DNA of 56,311 nt from Spirochaetota bacterium (GCA_009786125.1 WQTU01000134.1:1-56311); one strand, 5' to 3'. Positions 1-9,636 are shown, counted from the stretch's first letter. Translations and numbers: made by a program. The notes: generated by a model not told the origin, from the sequence alone.

Positions 1-60
1 AAGCTCTGCAACATGGACGTTGCGTCTGGCGCAGCGACACGGATGTCGCGATAAAGCGCC
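1..60 (-). repeat. Two-hairpin GC-rich dispersed repeat (family R1), copy A
   Basis: Read on the minus strand, this segment lines up without gaps with 41936-41992 and 51503-51558. All copies share a start like GGCGCTTTATCGCG, a first hairpin (GCGACA...TGTCGC here) and a degenerate second hairpin. It is much more GC-rich than its surroundings and sits at the window edge, so its left limit is unknown. It looks like a REP/BIME-type intergenic element; that class is an inference. Confidence 0.65.
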
Positions 61-73
61 AGGCAGCTTGTCC

Positions 74-101
74 GCGGTTCTCGCTTCGTCGGTAAATAAA
101 A
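74..101 (+). repeat. Dispersed repeat family R2, degenerate copy
   Basis: The segment CTCGCTTCGTCGGTAAATAAA resembles CTCGCTTCATTCGGAAATAAA at 46104-46126. Related copies lie at 11226-11254 and, inverted, at 44771-44800. It follows R1 copy A directly, so the two elements may travel together. Function unknown. Confidence 0.5.
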
Positions 102-140
102 TATTTGCGCCAAGGCGATGAATGAATCTTTTCTTGTTGC

Positions 141-168
141 AAGGACTGTCCAACGACAGTCCTTTTTT
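141..168 (+). terminator. Rho-independent terminator before mutL
   Basis: A perfect 10-bp stem, AAGGACTGTC / GACAGTCCTT, with a CAAC loop runs into a T-rich tail (163-168). It should end transcription of a plus-strand gene to the left of the window. mutL starts 17 nt later, so mutL probably has its own initiation or depends on read-through. Confidence 0.85.
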
Positions 169-185
169 GTACTATCAAGGAAAAT

Positions 186-2051
186 ATGGGAAAAATAAAA
201 ATTCTTGAAAAATCTGTTGCGCTTAAAATAGCAGCAGGAGAAGTTATAGACAGACCTGCATCTGTTTTAAGAGAGCTTCTTGATAACTCCATAGATGCAG
301 GGAGCAGTGAAATTTCCGTACACATTGAATCTGCGGGAATAAAAGAACTAAGAATTGTAGATAATGGCATTGGAATGGACGAAGAAGATTTAAAGCTTTC
401 TGTAATGCAGCATGCTACATCCAAGATTGAATCTATCGAAGATCTGTTTAATATTCACACACTTGGTTTTAGAGGCGAAGCTCTATCGAGCATTGCAGCT
501 TCTTCTCGGCTCGAAATTATAACAGGGAAAGATGAGACCTCTATAGGCAAAATGCTTAAAACAGACAGTGATGGAAAAATAGCCATTACAACATCTGCGT
601 CCAGAAAAGGAACAACAGTTTCTGTAAAAGATCTTTTTTATGCAATACCTGCAAGAAAACAGTTTTTAAAAAATCCTTCGGCAGAAACAAATCTTTGCAA
701 AAATATATTTTATGAAAAAGCAGCAGCAAGACCAGATATAGCTTTTAAGCTTTACATAGATGGTGCTTTAATACAAATGCTAAATAGGGGTACGTTAGGG
801 GAACGAATCTTCGATTGTTACAGTGCTGCTTTTAGAGATAAGGTTTTTTTGTATGAGATAGGCGAAACAGATTATGGCAGATATAATATAAAAGGCGTAA
901 TAGCAGATCCAGCAATTTTTCGCAAAGACAGAAAATTTATCCATATTTACCTTAATGGCAGAAGAATTCAGGAATATTCATTGATTCAGGCAGTTACATA
1001 TGGCTTTTCGGAATTTATGCCGGGGGGACATTTCCCAACAGCATTTATTTTCATAAAAAATGACCCTTCGTTAGTTGACTTTAATATCCACCCGGCAAAA
1101 AAAGAAGCGAAAATAAAGAATATTCAGCAAATACACCATTCCATAACAGATTTAATAAAAAGAGCGAATAAAAATAATTCTTCTTATGCAGAGATAAACA
1201 CCAGAGTGAAACCATCTCCCGCATTTATCGATTCAGATAAAGATTCCAATAGTTTTTCAGCAGGACTACAAAACAAATCAATGGGCAGTTTTTTTTGGGA
1301 AGAAAGTAACAACCAAAACAATAAAAATCTCAAACAACAAAATTTTATAAATAATGCAGCATCACGAAGCGTGCCGCGTCTTGCATCACAGCATCATGAA
1401 GCGTGGAGTAATATAAAATACGCACACAGTACGGTTTTTGATAAACATCATACATACAGACCCAGCAAGCATTTAAAAGGCGTATTGCCTGATATAGAAC
1501 AAGATTACGAAGATACAGAAACAGCAAAATACCTTGGACAGCTTTTTAATATTTTTCTTCTTTGCGAAAAAAATGATTCTCTTTATATTATAGACCAACA
1601 TGCAGCGCATGAAAAATCAATATATGAATCTCTGTTAAATAAAAAAACAGAAACGCAGAGACTCCTGGTTCCTCTTTATTTGCCGGAAGATATAACTCTC
1701 ACTCCTGAAGTAATTAATGATTATAAAAAAACAGGAATTATTATAGAAAAGGATGATACTGAAAAATTTTTTATAGATTCTTTGCCTGATATTTTAAGTA
1801 ATATAAAAAACGATATAATAGCTGTTATAAACAAATCTCCCGGCAATATTGATGAAGTTCAAAAAAAACTTTTCTCAGCAGCAGCGTGCAAGAAAGCAAT
1901 TAAAGCAGGAGATATTCTTTCTGATATAGAAGCAAAAGCAATCATAGAAGCTGCATTTAGTTTAAAATCGCCTTATTGCCCGCATGGCCGCCCTATATGG
2001 AAAAGAATTATGAAAACAGAGCTTCTTGAGCAGATAAACAGGATTCTATAG
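186..2051 (+). CDS. mutL: DNA mismatch repair protein MutL
   Basis: MutL couples mismatch recognition by MutS to strand incision and excision. The 621-aa product has the N-terminal GHKL ATPase with the ELLDNSIDAG (ATP-Mg), DNGIGM and GFRGEALSSI motifs within about the first 100 residues. A low-complexity linker of about 330-430 leads to the C-terminal dimerisation domain. That domain carries the endonuclease motif DQHA(x)2E(x)4E near residue 470, plus ACK and CPHGRP (about 598-603), so this is the nicking type of MutL used by bacteria without MutH. An AAGGA ribosome site lies just before ATG 186. It is the only plus-strand gene here and converges on the ppdK operon. Confidence 0.97.
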   Translation: MGKIKILEKSVALKIAAGEVIDRPASVLRELLDNSIDAGSSEISVHIESAGIKELRIVDNGIGMDEEDLKLSVMQHATSKIESIEDLFNIHTLGFRGEALSSIAASSRLEIITGKDETSIGKMLKTDSDGKIAITTSASRKGTTVSVKDLFYAIPARKQFLKNPSAETNLCKNIFYEKAAARPDIAFKLYIDGALIQMLNRGTLGERIFDCYSAAFRDKVFLYEIGETDYGRYNIKGVIADPAIFRKDRKFIHIYLNGRRIQEYSLIQAVTYGFSEFMPGGHFPTAFIFIKNDPSLVDFNIHPAKKEAKIKNIQQIHHSITDLIKRANKNNSSYAEINTRVKPSPAFIDSDKDSNSFSAGLQNKSMGSFFWEESNNQNNKNLKQQNFINNAASRSVPRLASQHHEAWSNIKYAHSTVFDKHHTYRPSKHLKGVLPDIEQDYEDTETAKYLGQLFNIFLLCEKNDSLYIIDQHAAHEKSIYESLLNKKTETQRLLVPLYLPEDITLTPEVINDYKKTGIIIEKDDTEKFFIDSLPDILSNIKNDIIAVINKSPGNIDEVQKKLFSAAACKKAIKAGDILSDIEAKAIIEAAFSLKSPYCPHGRPIWKRIMKTELLEQINRIL

Positions 2052-2101
2052 TTAAGCTGACTTATTCAAGCAACATTTTACAGCAAAAAAGTTTTCTCTA
2101 C

Positions 2102-2140
2102 AAAAAAAGCTGTCTGAGAAAAGAATTATCAGACAGCTTT
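2102..2140 (-). terminator. Terminator of the cfpA-ppdK operon
   Basis: A 12-bp perfect inverted repeat, AAAGCTGTCTGA / TCAGACAGCTTT (2106-2117 and 2129-2140), has an 11-nt loop. On the minus strand it is followed by a T run (complement of the A run 2102-2108). It lies 21 nt beyond the stop codon of the PPDK-like gene. Without a T run on plus, it would stop mutL transcripts only weakly. Confidence 0.85.
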
Positions 2141-2161
2141 GCGTTAATATGTTAGGCGCTT

Positions 2162-4798
2162 TTATTGATTATTTTTCATCTGTATTTGCGCTGCTGCAAG
2201 TATTGCAATAGGTACAGAATAAGTAGAACATGATACATAATTAAGACCTACAGAAATACAGAATTCTATATTCCCTGGCACTGCTCCATGTTCACCGCAT
2301 AATCCAAGTTTAATATCCGGTCTTGTCATCTTTCCTCGTCTAACTGCAAATCCCAACAATTCTTTAACATTCGTATCAAGAATTTCAAAAGGGTTTGCCG
2401 GTATTAAGTCAAACAACGTATAATCCGGCATAAAGTTATTAAAGTCATCTCTTGAAAGACCAAGTGTTGTTTGCGTTAAATCATTTGTACCAAAAGAGAA
2501 AAACTCTGCGTATTGAGCAATTTCTCCGGCTCCTAATGCTGCCGCAGGAAGTTCTATCATTGTTCCAATTTTATACGGAACAGGCTTTGCCTTGAGAGAA
2601 TTCCTAACCTGTTCTTCGATATCAATAAGCCCTTTTATAGACATACCTTCAATTTTCTTACCATAGATAATTGTCTTAAGCTCTTCCGAATTCATTATAA
2701 GAGGAATCATAATCTCAACATTAGCTTTAATACCCTTCCTTTGAAGAGCATATATTGCTTCAAAAATAGCAGAAACTTGCATCTCATAAATCTCAGGATA
2801 TGAAATAGCTATTCTGCATCCTCTATGACCAAGCATTGGATTAAATTCTTTTAGTGAATCGCACATCTGCATAATATCTTTTGAACTTATTTTTTCATAA
2901 CCTTTCTGCGATTTCATATATTTCACGAAATCATCCATTTCTGCAGCAGTATGCGGTAAAAATTCATGTAAAGGAGCATCCAGAAGCCTTATTGTAACTT
3001 CTCTTCCATTCATGATCTCGAATATTTTATAGAAATCATCTTTTTGCATAGTTTTAAGAAGTCCAAGCGCTTTTATTCTTTTTTCTTTGCTATCGGAAAG
3101 AACCATTCCTCTAAAAACATTTATGCGTTTTGCATCAAAAAACATATGTTCTGTTCGGCATAGCCCAATACCATCAGCACCAAATTTAGTCGCAAGCAAA
3201 CAGTCTCGTGGATTGTCTGCATTTACCCTAATATGAAAATCTTTAATATTATTTTTTGCAAGCTGAACAAGCTTTTCAATACCCGATGATTCGTAATCAG
3301 GCTCTATTAAAGAAGCTTTGCCAACATATATTTCAGGTTCACCATAATTAGGTACATTAAGAGTAATATAATCACCTTCGGAAATAGTAGTTCCATCGAT
3401 TACAAATTTATTGTCTTTAAAAACTATTCCAGGCTTAACAAGAGAAACTTTTCCATATTGTCTTGCAACAACAGAAGCATGAGCAGCGTAACCGCCTACA
3501 GAAGAAAGCACTCCTCGTGCAACTTCAATAGCTTTAACATCTTCTGCCAAAGTATGAGCCATACATAAAATAAATTGCGTATCACTCCCCTGCTGCAAAG
3601 CAACTTTATGGGCTTCAAGCAGCGCTGGTGTAGTAAAATAAACCCTACCAATAGCTGCGCCCGGAGCTCCGGCAATTCCGCCTGAAAACTTTTTAAAACT
3701 TTTTACAGATGTAACATCAATAATTGGATGCAATATTTCGTTCAACTGCCCTGGTTTTATTGCATTTAGTATATAATTATCATCTATAATTTTTCTTTCA
3801 TGCAAATCAAGAAGAGTAATAATTTCTGATTTTACGGATTTATCAACTGCATCGTGCTGATCTATAAGCCACAGTTGTTTTTTTTCAACAGTAAATCTTA
3901 TACGTCTTATATTTCTAAAGTGATCTTCCACAGTGCGCGCAATTTTTTCAAGTTTTGATAAATATACTTTATCAATCTTGTTTATATCTTTAGCTTTATC
4001 ACCTTTGAAATCAAATGTATTTTGATAATATTCTCCAAATAAACCTTTTTTGCCATTTATTATATTTCTGGTATAAAAAACACCGCTGCAGGAATCATCG
4101 CCGGCATTTCCATAAACCATCGCAGAAACACCAATGGCAGTATCATTATCGTTCATTTCATCAATGCTAAGCAGATGGCTTAGTCTAAACAGTACATAAT
4201 CCAGTTGTTGATATGCATCTTCAAAAAAATCATTAGGGAAAACCCCTTTTGTGTCCTGAATCAGCTTCTCAAGGTCTTTTTCTGAAATATTTTTGTCGAT
4301 TTTATTTTTTACAAATTCTAGGATATTATTTATTTTTTTTAACTCTTTTTCTTTATTCTCAATTGTAAAAATTCTTTCTTCTATAATTAAAAGTCCTCTA
4401 ACCATAAAGAAAAGCTCATTCAACACAAAATTCATGCCTGCAAGTGCAGCAAGTCCATGCATTGTTTTTTTAGTAAGACCAAAATTGTGTAACGCAGGAT
4501 AACTGGTCGTAACCATAAGATTTGGGCTAATTATTATTTTTAAAGTCAATGGATTAGTTTCTGAATCATATTTTTTAGCAACCTCTTTTCCAATTTTTTC
4601 GATATAGGGTTTTATATGTTGAATAACCCCTTTTTCCAAAGAAGATGCAATTTCAGAATCAATAGCAAACCCGGGGACAACCGGAAGTGTTAATTCAGAA
4701 AAATTATTAGCTTCTCTAATTCTTAACCCAATCTTTTGTAACACAGATGAGTCTTTTAAAAATTTTTCTTTACAATAAAAATGAATATTGTTTTTCAT
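2162..4798 (-). CDS. ppdK: Pyruvate phosphate dikinase-like protein with a degenerate ATP-binding domain
   Basis: PPDK interconverts ATP + Pi + pyruvate and AMP + PPi + PEP by swinging a phospho-histidine domain between an ATP-grasp domain and a PEP/pyruvate barrel. The 878-aa length fits the family. The swivelling domain keeps the catalytic His (GGYAAHASVVAR). The C-terminal barrel keeps LCRTEHMFF, RLLDAPLHEFLP, NPMLGHRGCR, the Glu in GTMIELPAA, FGTNDLTQ and the acid/base Cys in GLCGEHG. The N-terminal half is different: the usual GGKGANL becomes IGLRIREAN, SVRSGA becomes IIISPN, and DIEFTxEKGKLWMLQTR becomes RIRFTVEKKQLWLIDQH. The nucleotide-contacting residues are therefore mostly replaced. 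It is last in the operon, 19 nt after the unknown gene. The fold is certain; full dikinase activity is doubtful. Confidence 0.88.
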   Translation of the reverse strand: MKNNIHFYCKEKFLKDSSVLQKIGLRIREANNFSELTLPVVPGFAIDSEIASSLEKGVIQHIKPYIEKIGKEVAKKYDSETNPLTLKIIISPNLMVTTSYPALHNFGLTKKTMHGLAALAGMNFVLNELFFMVRGLLIIEERIFTIENKEKELKKINNILEFVKNKIDKNISEKDLEKLIQDTKGVFPNDFFEDAYQQLDYVLFRLSHLLSIDEMNDNDTAIGVSAMVYGNAGDDSCSGVFYTRNIINGKKGLFGEYYQNTFDFKGDKAKDINKIDKVYLSKLEKIARTVEDHFRNIRRIRFTVEKKQLWLIDQHDAVDKSVKSEIITLLDLHERKIIDDNYILNAIKPGQLNEILHPIIDVTSVKSFKKFSGGIAGAPGAAIGRVYFTTPALLEAHKVALQQGSDTQFILCMAHTLAEDVKAIEVARGVLSSVGGYAAHASVVARQYGKVSLVKPGIVFKDNKFVIDGTTISEGDYITLNVPNYGEPEIYVGKASLIEPDYESSGIEKLVQLAKNNIKDFHIRVNADNPRDCLLATKFGADGIGLCRTEHMFFDAKRINVFRGMVLSDSKEKRIKALGLLKTMQKDDFYKIFEIMNGREVTIRLLDAPLHEFLPHTAAEMDDFVKYMKSQKGYEKISSKDIMQMCDSLKEFNPMLGHRGCRIAISYPEIYEMQVSAIFEAIYALQRKGIKANVEIMIPLIMNSEELKTIIYGKKIEGMSIKGLIDIEEQVRNSLKAKPVPYKIGTMIELPAAALGAGEIAQYAEFFSFGTNDLTQTTLGLSRDDFNNFMPDYTLFDLIPANPFEILDTNVKELLGFAVRRGKMTRPDIKLGLCGEHGAVPGNIEFCISVGLNYVSCSTYSVPIAILAAAQIQMKNNQ

Positions 4799-4817
4799 CA
4801 GATACTGCCTCTTACAG

Positions 4818-5846
4818 TTAAAATAATTTAGGAACTACATTTACAGGAAATTTTAAAAAATCTTCAAATCTGGAGCTTGCGCCCTGCCTTAAATATCTTT
4901 GAAGTTTAGCTACATCTTTTATATCTTTTCCGGAAACAGCAAACATAATAGCAGAACCATGTTTTACTTTTCCCCATTTAAAAAGAGTATTAATATCGAG
5001 TATCCTCTCTCCATCATAAAATATAATAACATCACATCCTGAGTAAGATGTTTTGTAACTATTTATGATTATCTTCCATGCTTCAACATTACCATTGTGA
5101 AAAAGCTCGTTTGTTACCGGTACAGCATAGAGCGGAGTCATTTTTACAGCGCCGCCGCCTGTAGTTGGCATCTCTGACTGCTGTGTTTCCGGCTCTGCGT
5201 GTTTTGCGGCAGATTTAGATGCTGCAGCTGCCCTTACATTTTTAGCAGTTTTTTTGTCTTGTGCTTTTTTTGCTTTTATTTCTTTATTTTCTTTCTTAAG
5301 CACTGTTGGTTTTACTTTATACTTACCGCTTAAAACCTGCTGCGGCACTTTTGCTTTTTTATCTTCAAGGAGTTTTATAAATTCCTGTATTACACTCTCT
5401 GCATATTTATTATTGCTACCTGAAAAATCACCTGCATAAATAGTTAAGAGTTCATATTTTTTTAATTCTCCGCATGTAGCAAGACTTTCTTTCTTTTTAG
5501 TATTGAGAACCAGAAACCCAATATTAGGGTTATGATATCCTAAAACTATATCTATTCCTGACCACTTTGAAACTTCCGCAGCTATCTTGTCAAAATTTGT
5601 TATTGTATTTTTAATATTTATTGCTTTATATGAATATGAAAATTTATCTACCAAAAGCGAATTAATTATAGGAAGAAGTTGATGTTGTGCTATTTTATCT
5701 TCCTCAAGAAATCCATTAAGAATATCTGCAAGATTATTATAATCCTGAATTTCACCAATTGCATCCAACACAACATTAAAATGATTTAACGACTTATTAA
5801 ATCCATCACGCGTATAAAAGCGTTCAAATTCTTTTACATCAGCCAT
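4818..5846 (-). CDS. Conserved treponemal protein of unknown function between cfpA and ppdK
   Basis: 342 aa, not recognised as any enzyme family. It has no signal peptide or membrane segment, so it should be cytoplasmic. Two globular parts (about 1-165 and 230-342) flank a Lys/Ala-rich, charged low-complexity linker (about 180-225) ending in a GGG stretch. It lies 66 nt after cfpA, with a strong hairpin between, and 19 nt before the PPDK-like gene. I recall a hypothetical gene in the same place in T. pallidum (Tp0747), so the three-gene order may be conserved. A role with the cytoplasmic filament or the PPDK-like protein is only suggested by position. Start ATG 5846 has AGGTAG upstream. Confidence 0.75.
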   Translation of the reverse strand: MADVKEFERFYTRDGFNKSLNHFNVVLDAIGEIQDYNNLADILNGFLEEDKIAQHQLLPIINSLLVDKFSYSYKAINIKNTITNFDKIAAEVSKWSGIDIVLGYHNPNIGFLVLNTKKKESLATCGELKKYELLTIYAGDFSGSNNKYAESVIQEFIKLLEDKKAKVPQQVLSGKYKVKPTVLKKENKEIKAKKAQDKKTAKNVRAAAASKSAAKHAEPETQQSEMPTTGGGAVKMTPLYAVPVTNELFHNGNVEAWKIIINSYKTSYSGCDVIIFYDGERILDINTLFKWGKVKHGSAIMFAVSGKDIKDVAKLQRYLRQGASSRFEDFLKFPVNVVPKLF

Positions 5847-5866
5847 AAATATTACTACCTGCCTTA

Positions 5867-5901
5867 TTAAATCCCCGCAGCAAATTGCTGCGGGGATTTA
5901 A
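5867..5901 (-). other. Strong intercistronic stem-loop after cfpA
   Basis: A perfect 16-bp inverted repeat (5867-5882 and 5886-5901, core ATCCCCGCAGCA / TGCTGCGGGGAT) with a 3-nt loop lies between cfpA and the next gene. No good T run follows on the minus strand (AATAAGGC). It more likely stabilises cfpA mRNA or gives partial termination than acts as a full terminator. Confidence 0.8.
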
Positions 5902-5912
5902 GTTATAAAATA

Positions 5913-7934
5913 TTAAATAGTTCTGAGTTTACCACCAGACTGTCTTCTTTGTGCTCTTTGCTGAGTTTTTTTTCTTGAATTGTCAACAATACCTGTAGAT
6001 TTTTTCTCTATTGCTTTAGGAGCTGCAAGCGGAGGAGCTGACTCATCTGCTACAGAGGTGTTATTTAAAAGGTCAAGATAACTTTGTCCTTTGTTATCCC
6101 CATCGTCTGCAGAAGAGAATGATTGAGTTATATCACCTCTAACTGTAGATCTTCTTCTGGAGAAAGAAGCAAAAGCAGCATCCTGAAACCCTTTTGATAC
6201 ACCAAAAAGGAATTCGTTAAGCACTCCTGCCATACCATCCAGAGTAGCTTTCTTTCTTTTTATTGAAGTAATATCAAGATCAAGAAGAATTCCAGGCTGC
6301 ACATGGTAAGGATTAATCTTATAGTCAAATTCGTCAAACTGGGCATCAAGTTTTGCAAGTCTTTCTTCCATAACTCTTCTTTGTATAGGATATTTATATC
6401 CATATATATCATGAAGCCTTTTTTTCATTATAACAAATCTTCTCTTTAATTTATCCTTTTCAAAAATATATGTTCTGTTCATCTCTTCGATGCTTGTTTC
6501 TGCTGCTCTGACAAAAGAGATTTCATCCCAGGCTTTTTCAATATTTTCATATACAGCCTCGCCTGATTTTTCTTTTTCTTTTGCAATTTTACTTCTGTAA
6601 GCTCTGGAAAGATCCTGGAAATCTGTTATTCCTTTCCATTTTTTTCCATCTTTGTAAACTTCTTCCAGAATATCCCAAAGATGCATAACTTCTACTTCAA
6701 AAGACTTAATCTGGACATCATATGCTTTCTGTTCTTCATGAAGCTGAGAAGGATCATAGTATTTTAGTTTTATTTGATACCTTTCATCAGGAAGAACAAT
6801 TGCATTTGTATCTTCATATTCTCTGATTACAAGCTCTCTTGCGTTTTTCAGGTTTTCGATGTACTGATATCCCATTTTTGAAGTATCAAGAATTGAAGTA
6901 ATCGAGTTGACAGCTGTATTAAAACCTCTGTTTCTAATATTCTCGATATCAACTATTTTTTTAATGTTTTCTCTGATATTGAGCTGATCATAAGTTGCAG
7001 GATCTATTTCTGCCCGAAGTCCCTCAATAGCTTCCATAATTTTTTTAGCAACAAGGGTGTAGCGTTTTGAATCTACATTCTCTTTGTCGTCATCAGTAAA
7101 GTTTTCAATTCTTTTCATTTTTTCAAAGAGGATTTCGCTGTCAGAAAGCTCTTCTCTTCCTTCATCGATAATCAAATCTTTGAGAGCATCAATTTCTTTA
7201 TCAAGAGTATCAGTAATATTTTTTGAAATTAGTTCTTTTAGAAGATATTCAACTGTTACCTGATAGTGAAAAATAGGGCTAATAAGCTCTGAATCAAGTA
7301 TATTTACAGACATCTTAACATTTGCAACTGTCTTTGGTTTGGCAATACTATCCTTAAAAGAACATTTTACAATTGAATAAGCATTTTCACCTCTTATAAA
7401 TGCACCTACGTCTGTTTTTTGTCTTAACAGTGAATTAGTGTGGTTTTCAAGGTCATTTACACCTCTTTGTATGTGTCCCTGAAGGTGCCCATACATATTT
7501 ACTATGGATTTTTCAATTTCACCTGTATTGAATTTATCCATGCCGCCAACTTCATCAAGAAGTATTGCAATTTCTTTTGGAGTATAGCGGTTAAGAATCT
7601 TCATTTCTTCTCTGTCAATGAAGTTTCTTACTTTTTTAACCATTTCATCTTCAGTTGTTACAATATACCTATTGAACATGTTTTGATAATTCTGATTAAA
7701 ATAGTTATAAACTTTTTCTTTCAAGCCACCCATTACATCAATTTTTTCCAGAACTTCCAGAGGTAGTTTAGATGTAACATGATTAATTACTTTATCAACT
7801 TCTTCTGCAAGAAGACGGTCAACCTCTGCCTGTTGATCCCTGCTTTCTTGAGCAAGAGAGTTTCTAGATCCAACCGCACTTGGTTTTTCCGGATGGAATA
7901 CCATTGGGCTTTTTGGTAGATCAACACTTCCCAT
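5913..7934 (-). CDS. cfpA: Cytoplasmic filament protein A (CfpA)
   Basis: CfpA forms the ribbon of filaments running under the inner membrane of treponemes along the flagellar axis; its loss disturbs cell division. The 673-aa length matches the roughly 79-kDa family. The protein has no signal peptide, is strongly charged and mostly predicted helical/coiled coil (about 40-560). It starts with an [13 protein letters not shown]-type N-terminus and ends in a Gln/Arg-rich basic tail. An AAGGAG site lies 8 nt before ATG 7934. It is first in a minus operon with the unknown gene and the PPDK-like gene, and diverges from the VWA gene across about 200 nt of AT-rich DNA. The family is known only from Treponema, so it is the main taxonomic marker here. 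Called from recalled family features and gene order, not a search. Confidence 0.88.
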   Translation of the reverse strand: MGSVDLPKSPMVFHPEKPSAVGSRNSLAQESRDQQAEVDRLLAEEVDKVINHVTSKLPLEVLEKIDVMGGLKEKVYNYFNQNYQNMFNRYIVTTEDEMVKKVRNFIDREEMKILNRYTPKEIAILLDEVGGMDKFNTGEIEKSIVNMYGHLQGHIQRGVNDLENHTNSLLRQKTDVGAFIRGENAYSIVKCSFKDSIAKPKTVANVKMSVNILDSELISPIFHYQVTVEYLLKELISKNITDTLDKEIDALKDLIIDEGREELSDSEILFEKMKRIENFTDDDKENVDSKRYTLVAKKIMEAIEGLRAEIDPATYDQLNIRENIKKIVDIENIRNRGFNTAVNSITSILDTSKMGYQYIENLKNARELVIREYEDTNAIVLPDERYQIKLKYYDPSQLHEEQKAYDVQIKSFEVEVMHLWDILEEVYKDGKKWKGITDFQDLSRAYRSKIAKEKEKSGEAVYENIEKAWDEISFVRAAETSIEEMNRTYIFEKDKLKRRFVIMKKRLHDIYGYKYPIQRRVMEERLAKLDAQFDEFDYKINPYHVQPGILLDLDITSIKRKKATLDGMAGVLNEFLFGVSKGFQDAAFASFSRRRSTVRGDITQSFSSADDGDNKGQSYLDLLNNTSVADESAPPLAAPKAIEKKSTGIVDNSRKKTQQRAQRRQSGGKLRTI

Positions 7935-8076
7935 ATATTATTCTCCTTAATAATATTATTTTAATATTATTTCCTTAATTTTTTAAGAATAGCAATAGTT
8001 TATACAAAATGTAAAGCATATTTTTTATTTATTTTATTATAATTTATTATAATTTGTTAAATAATATTTTAAACTA

Positions 8077-8085
8077 TGATATAAT
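8077..8085 (+). promoter_or_regulatory. Extended -10 promoter for the VWA-lipoprotein operon
   Basis: TGA-TATAAT is a consensus -10 with the extended TGn element, about 55 nt before ATG 8140. The -35 is poor (TTGTTA at 8054-8059 is 20 nt away), as is common with extended -10 promoters. The rest of 7935-8139 is AT-rich and must also hold the divergent cfpA promoter, which I could not place with confidence. Confidence 0.55.
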
Positions 8086-8139
8086 CAGCCTAATTCTACA
8101 AATTAAGAGAAATTTAAGTCAAATTTTAAGGATAAAAAA

Positions 8140-9636
8140 ATGAAAACTAAGGTTTTATTTGCTTTGCTTATTTTATTTGTTGTTAGCTTTTCCCTCTATG
8201 CCAATGACCGAACAGACAATATTGATGTATTTATCCTCCTTGATAAATCTTTATCTATGCAAGAGGATAATAAAATTCACTATGTTAGAGAATATGTTAA
8301 TAACTTTATTTTGGATCGAATTATTATTCCCGGAGACCGGCTATATATAATAAATTTTTTTGGTCAAACAGAAGTATTTGTAAATACAATTATCAGAGAT
8401 GAAAATCATATAGAAGAAATAAAGCAAGATGTGCTAAGAATCAGGGCAGACGGCAGGTTTACAGATATTGGCAATGCCTTAAATACATTAGTAGCAATTT
8501 CTGCTAGATACGAAGGCAATAACAGGTTAAAGTATATGCTTCTCATGACAGACGGCAGACAGGAAGCTCCTCCGGGAAGCCCATATCAATGGGAGCTTGG
8601 CAGACCTTTTAATCACAGATTTCTTGAGAATACAAGAGTTATTGAAAAAAAAGGGTGGAAAATATTTGTATTGGGGCTTGGCAGAGATACTGATGCAAGA
8701 CTGCTTGCTGAAGAATTGTCTGCGAGGTATGCAGAAATTGACACTGGACCAGTGTCGCAAGCTCTTTCGGAAGATGATTCTCCATCATTGCTGGAAAGAC
8801 TGATAGAAGAAACATCTGATTTTCTTTCTGTTGTAAGAGTGGTTTCCGGACCTTCTATTTCTTACAGAGGATTTTTCCAAAGACCATATATTGAATTTAC
8901 AACAGAAGCTTCGTTTTTAAGCGCTGTAAAAGATGTAAGTCTTGCATCTATAATAATTACAGATAACCAAAGCAGGGAATCTGGTAATATTATCGAAAGT
9001 GCAGCCAGAATATCTTTTACGGAAGATGGAACCAAAAATATTAGGATACCTGTTACTATTCCTGATAATTTACCTGACGGAACGATAACTGGTGAACTTA
9101 GATTTGTTTATGGCACCCAAAATTTGCTTACACCTTCTCTTTTTAATATAAGTTTCACAAATAAAAGTATAATTGAAAGATTCTTGGTTCATTTAATAAT
9201 TTTGGGGATAATACTGCTTGCTTTATTGCTATTGGCAGCAAAATCGCTGTCTTCAGGCAGTGGTTCCAGGGCAGCGGCTGTTAAACAACCGATTGCAGCG
9301 AAGAGCTTTACTCCTGTTGCTGCGGCTGCAGGCAGCGGACTTGCTTTTTTCTTTTATCTTAATGGCAAAAAGCTGCAGGAGCTGCCTTTTGTGTTAAATA
9401 ACAAGGAAAATATTTTTCTTAATCTTTCTCCTACCGGCGCTGTAGATCTTAGCAAAACAAAAAATGAATTTACAAAAGCAATGCTTACAGCAAAAGGAAA
9501 AGTACTGTCTATGGAAGTTTTTGATAAATCTATATTAAATAATAAGAAGCAAAAACTTGACAATATCCTTGAGATGAGCATTAATTTTCTCAAGAAAGGC
9601 GGAAAAGATCTAATTCTAAGCTTTAAGAGAAAATAA
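8140..9636 (+). CDS. Secreted, membrane-anchored von Willebrand factor A domain protein
   Basis: 498 aa with a cleavable-looking signal peptide (1-21, ending SLYA), then a VWA domain (about 28-225) with a complete MIDAS site: DKSLS at 35-39, the Thr in GRFTDIG and the Asp in LLMTDGRQE. This domain binds protein ligands through a metal ion. A beta-rich middle is followed by a transmembrane helix (about 348-367), an Ala/Ser-rich stretch and a C-terminal domain of about 100 residues. The orientation implies a periplasmic VWA part. It is divergent from cfpA and 17 nt before a lipoprotein gene. T. pallidum Tp0750, also a VWA protein near cfpA, is the likely counterpart, on recalled synteny only. 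Confidence 0.85.
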   Translation: MKTKVLFALLILFVVSFSLYANDRTDNIDVFILLDKSLSMQEDNKIHYVREYVNNFILDRIIIPGDRLYIINFFGQTEVFVNTIIRDENHIEEIKQDVLRIRADGRFTDIGNALNTLVAISARYEGNNRLKYMLLMTDGRQEAPPGSPYQWELGRPFNHRFLENTRVIEKKGWKIFVLGLGRDTDARLLAEELSARYAEIDTGPVSQALSEDDSPSLLERLIEETSDFLSVVRVVSGPSISYRGFFQRPYIEFTTEASFLSAVKDVSLASIIITDNQSRESGNIIESAARISFTEDGTKNIRIPVTIPDNLPDGTITGELRFVYGTQNLLTPSLFNISFTNKSIIERFLVHLIILGIILLALLLLAAKSLSSGSGSRAAAVKQPIAAKSFTPVAAAAGSGLAFFFYLNGKKLQELPFVLNNKENIFLNLSPTGAVDLSKTKNEFTKAMLTAKGKVLSMEVFDKSILNNKKQKLDNILEMSINFLKKGGKDLILSFKRK

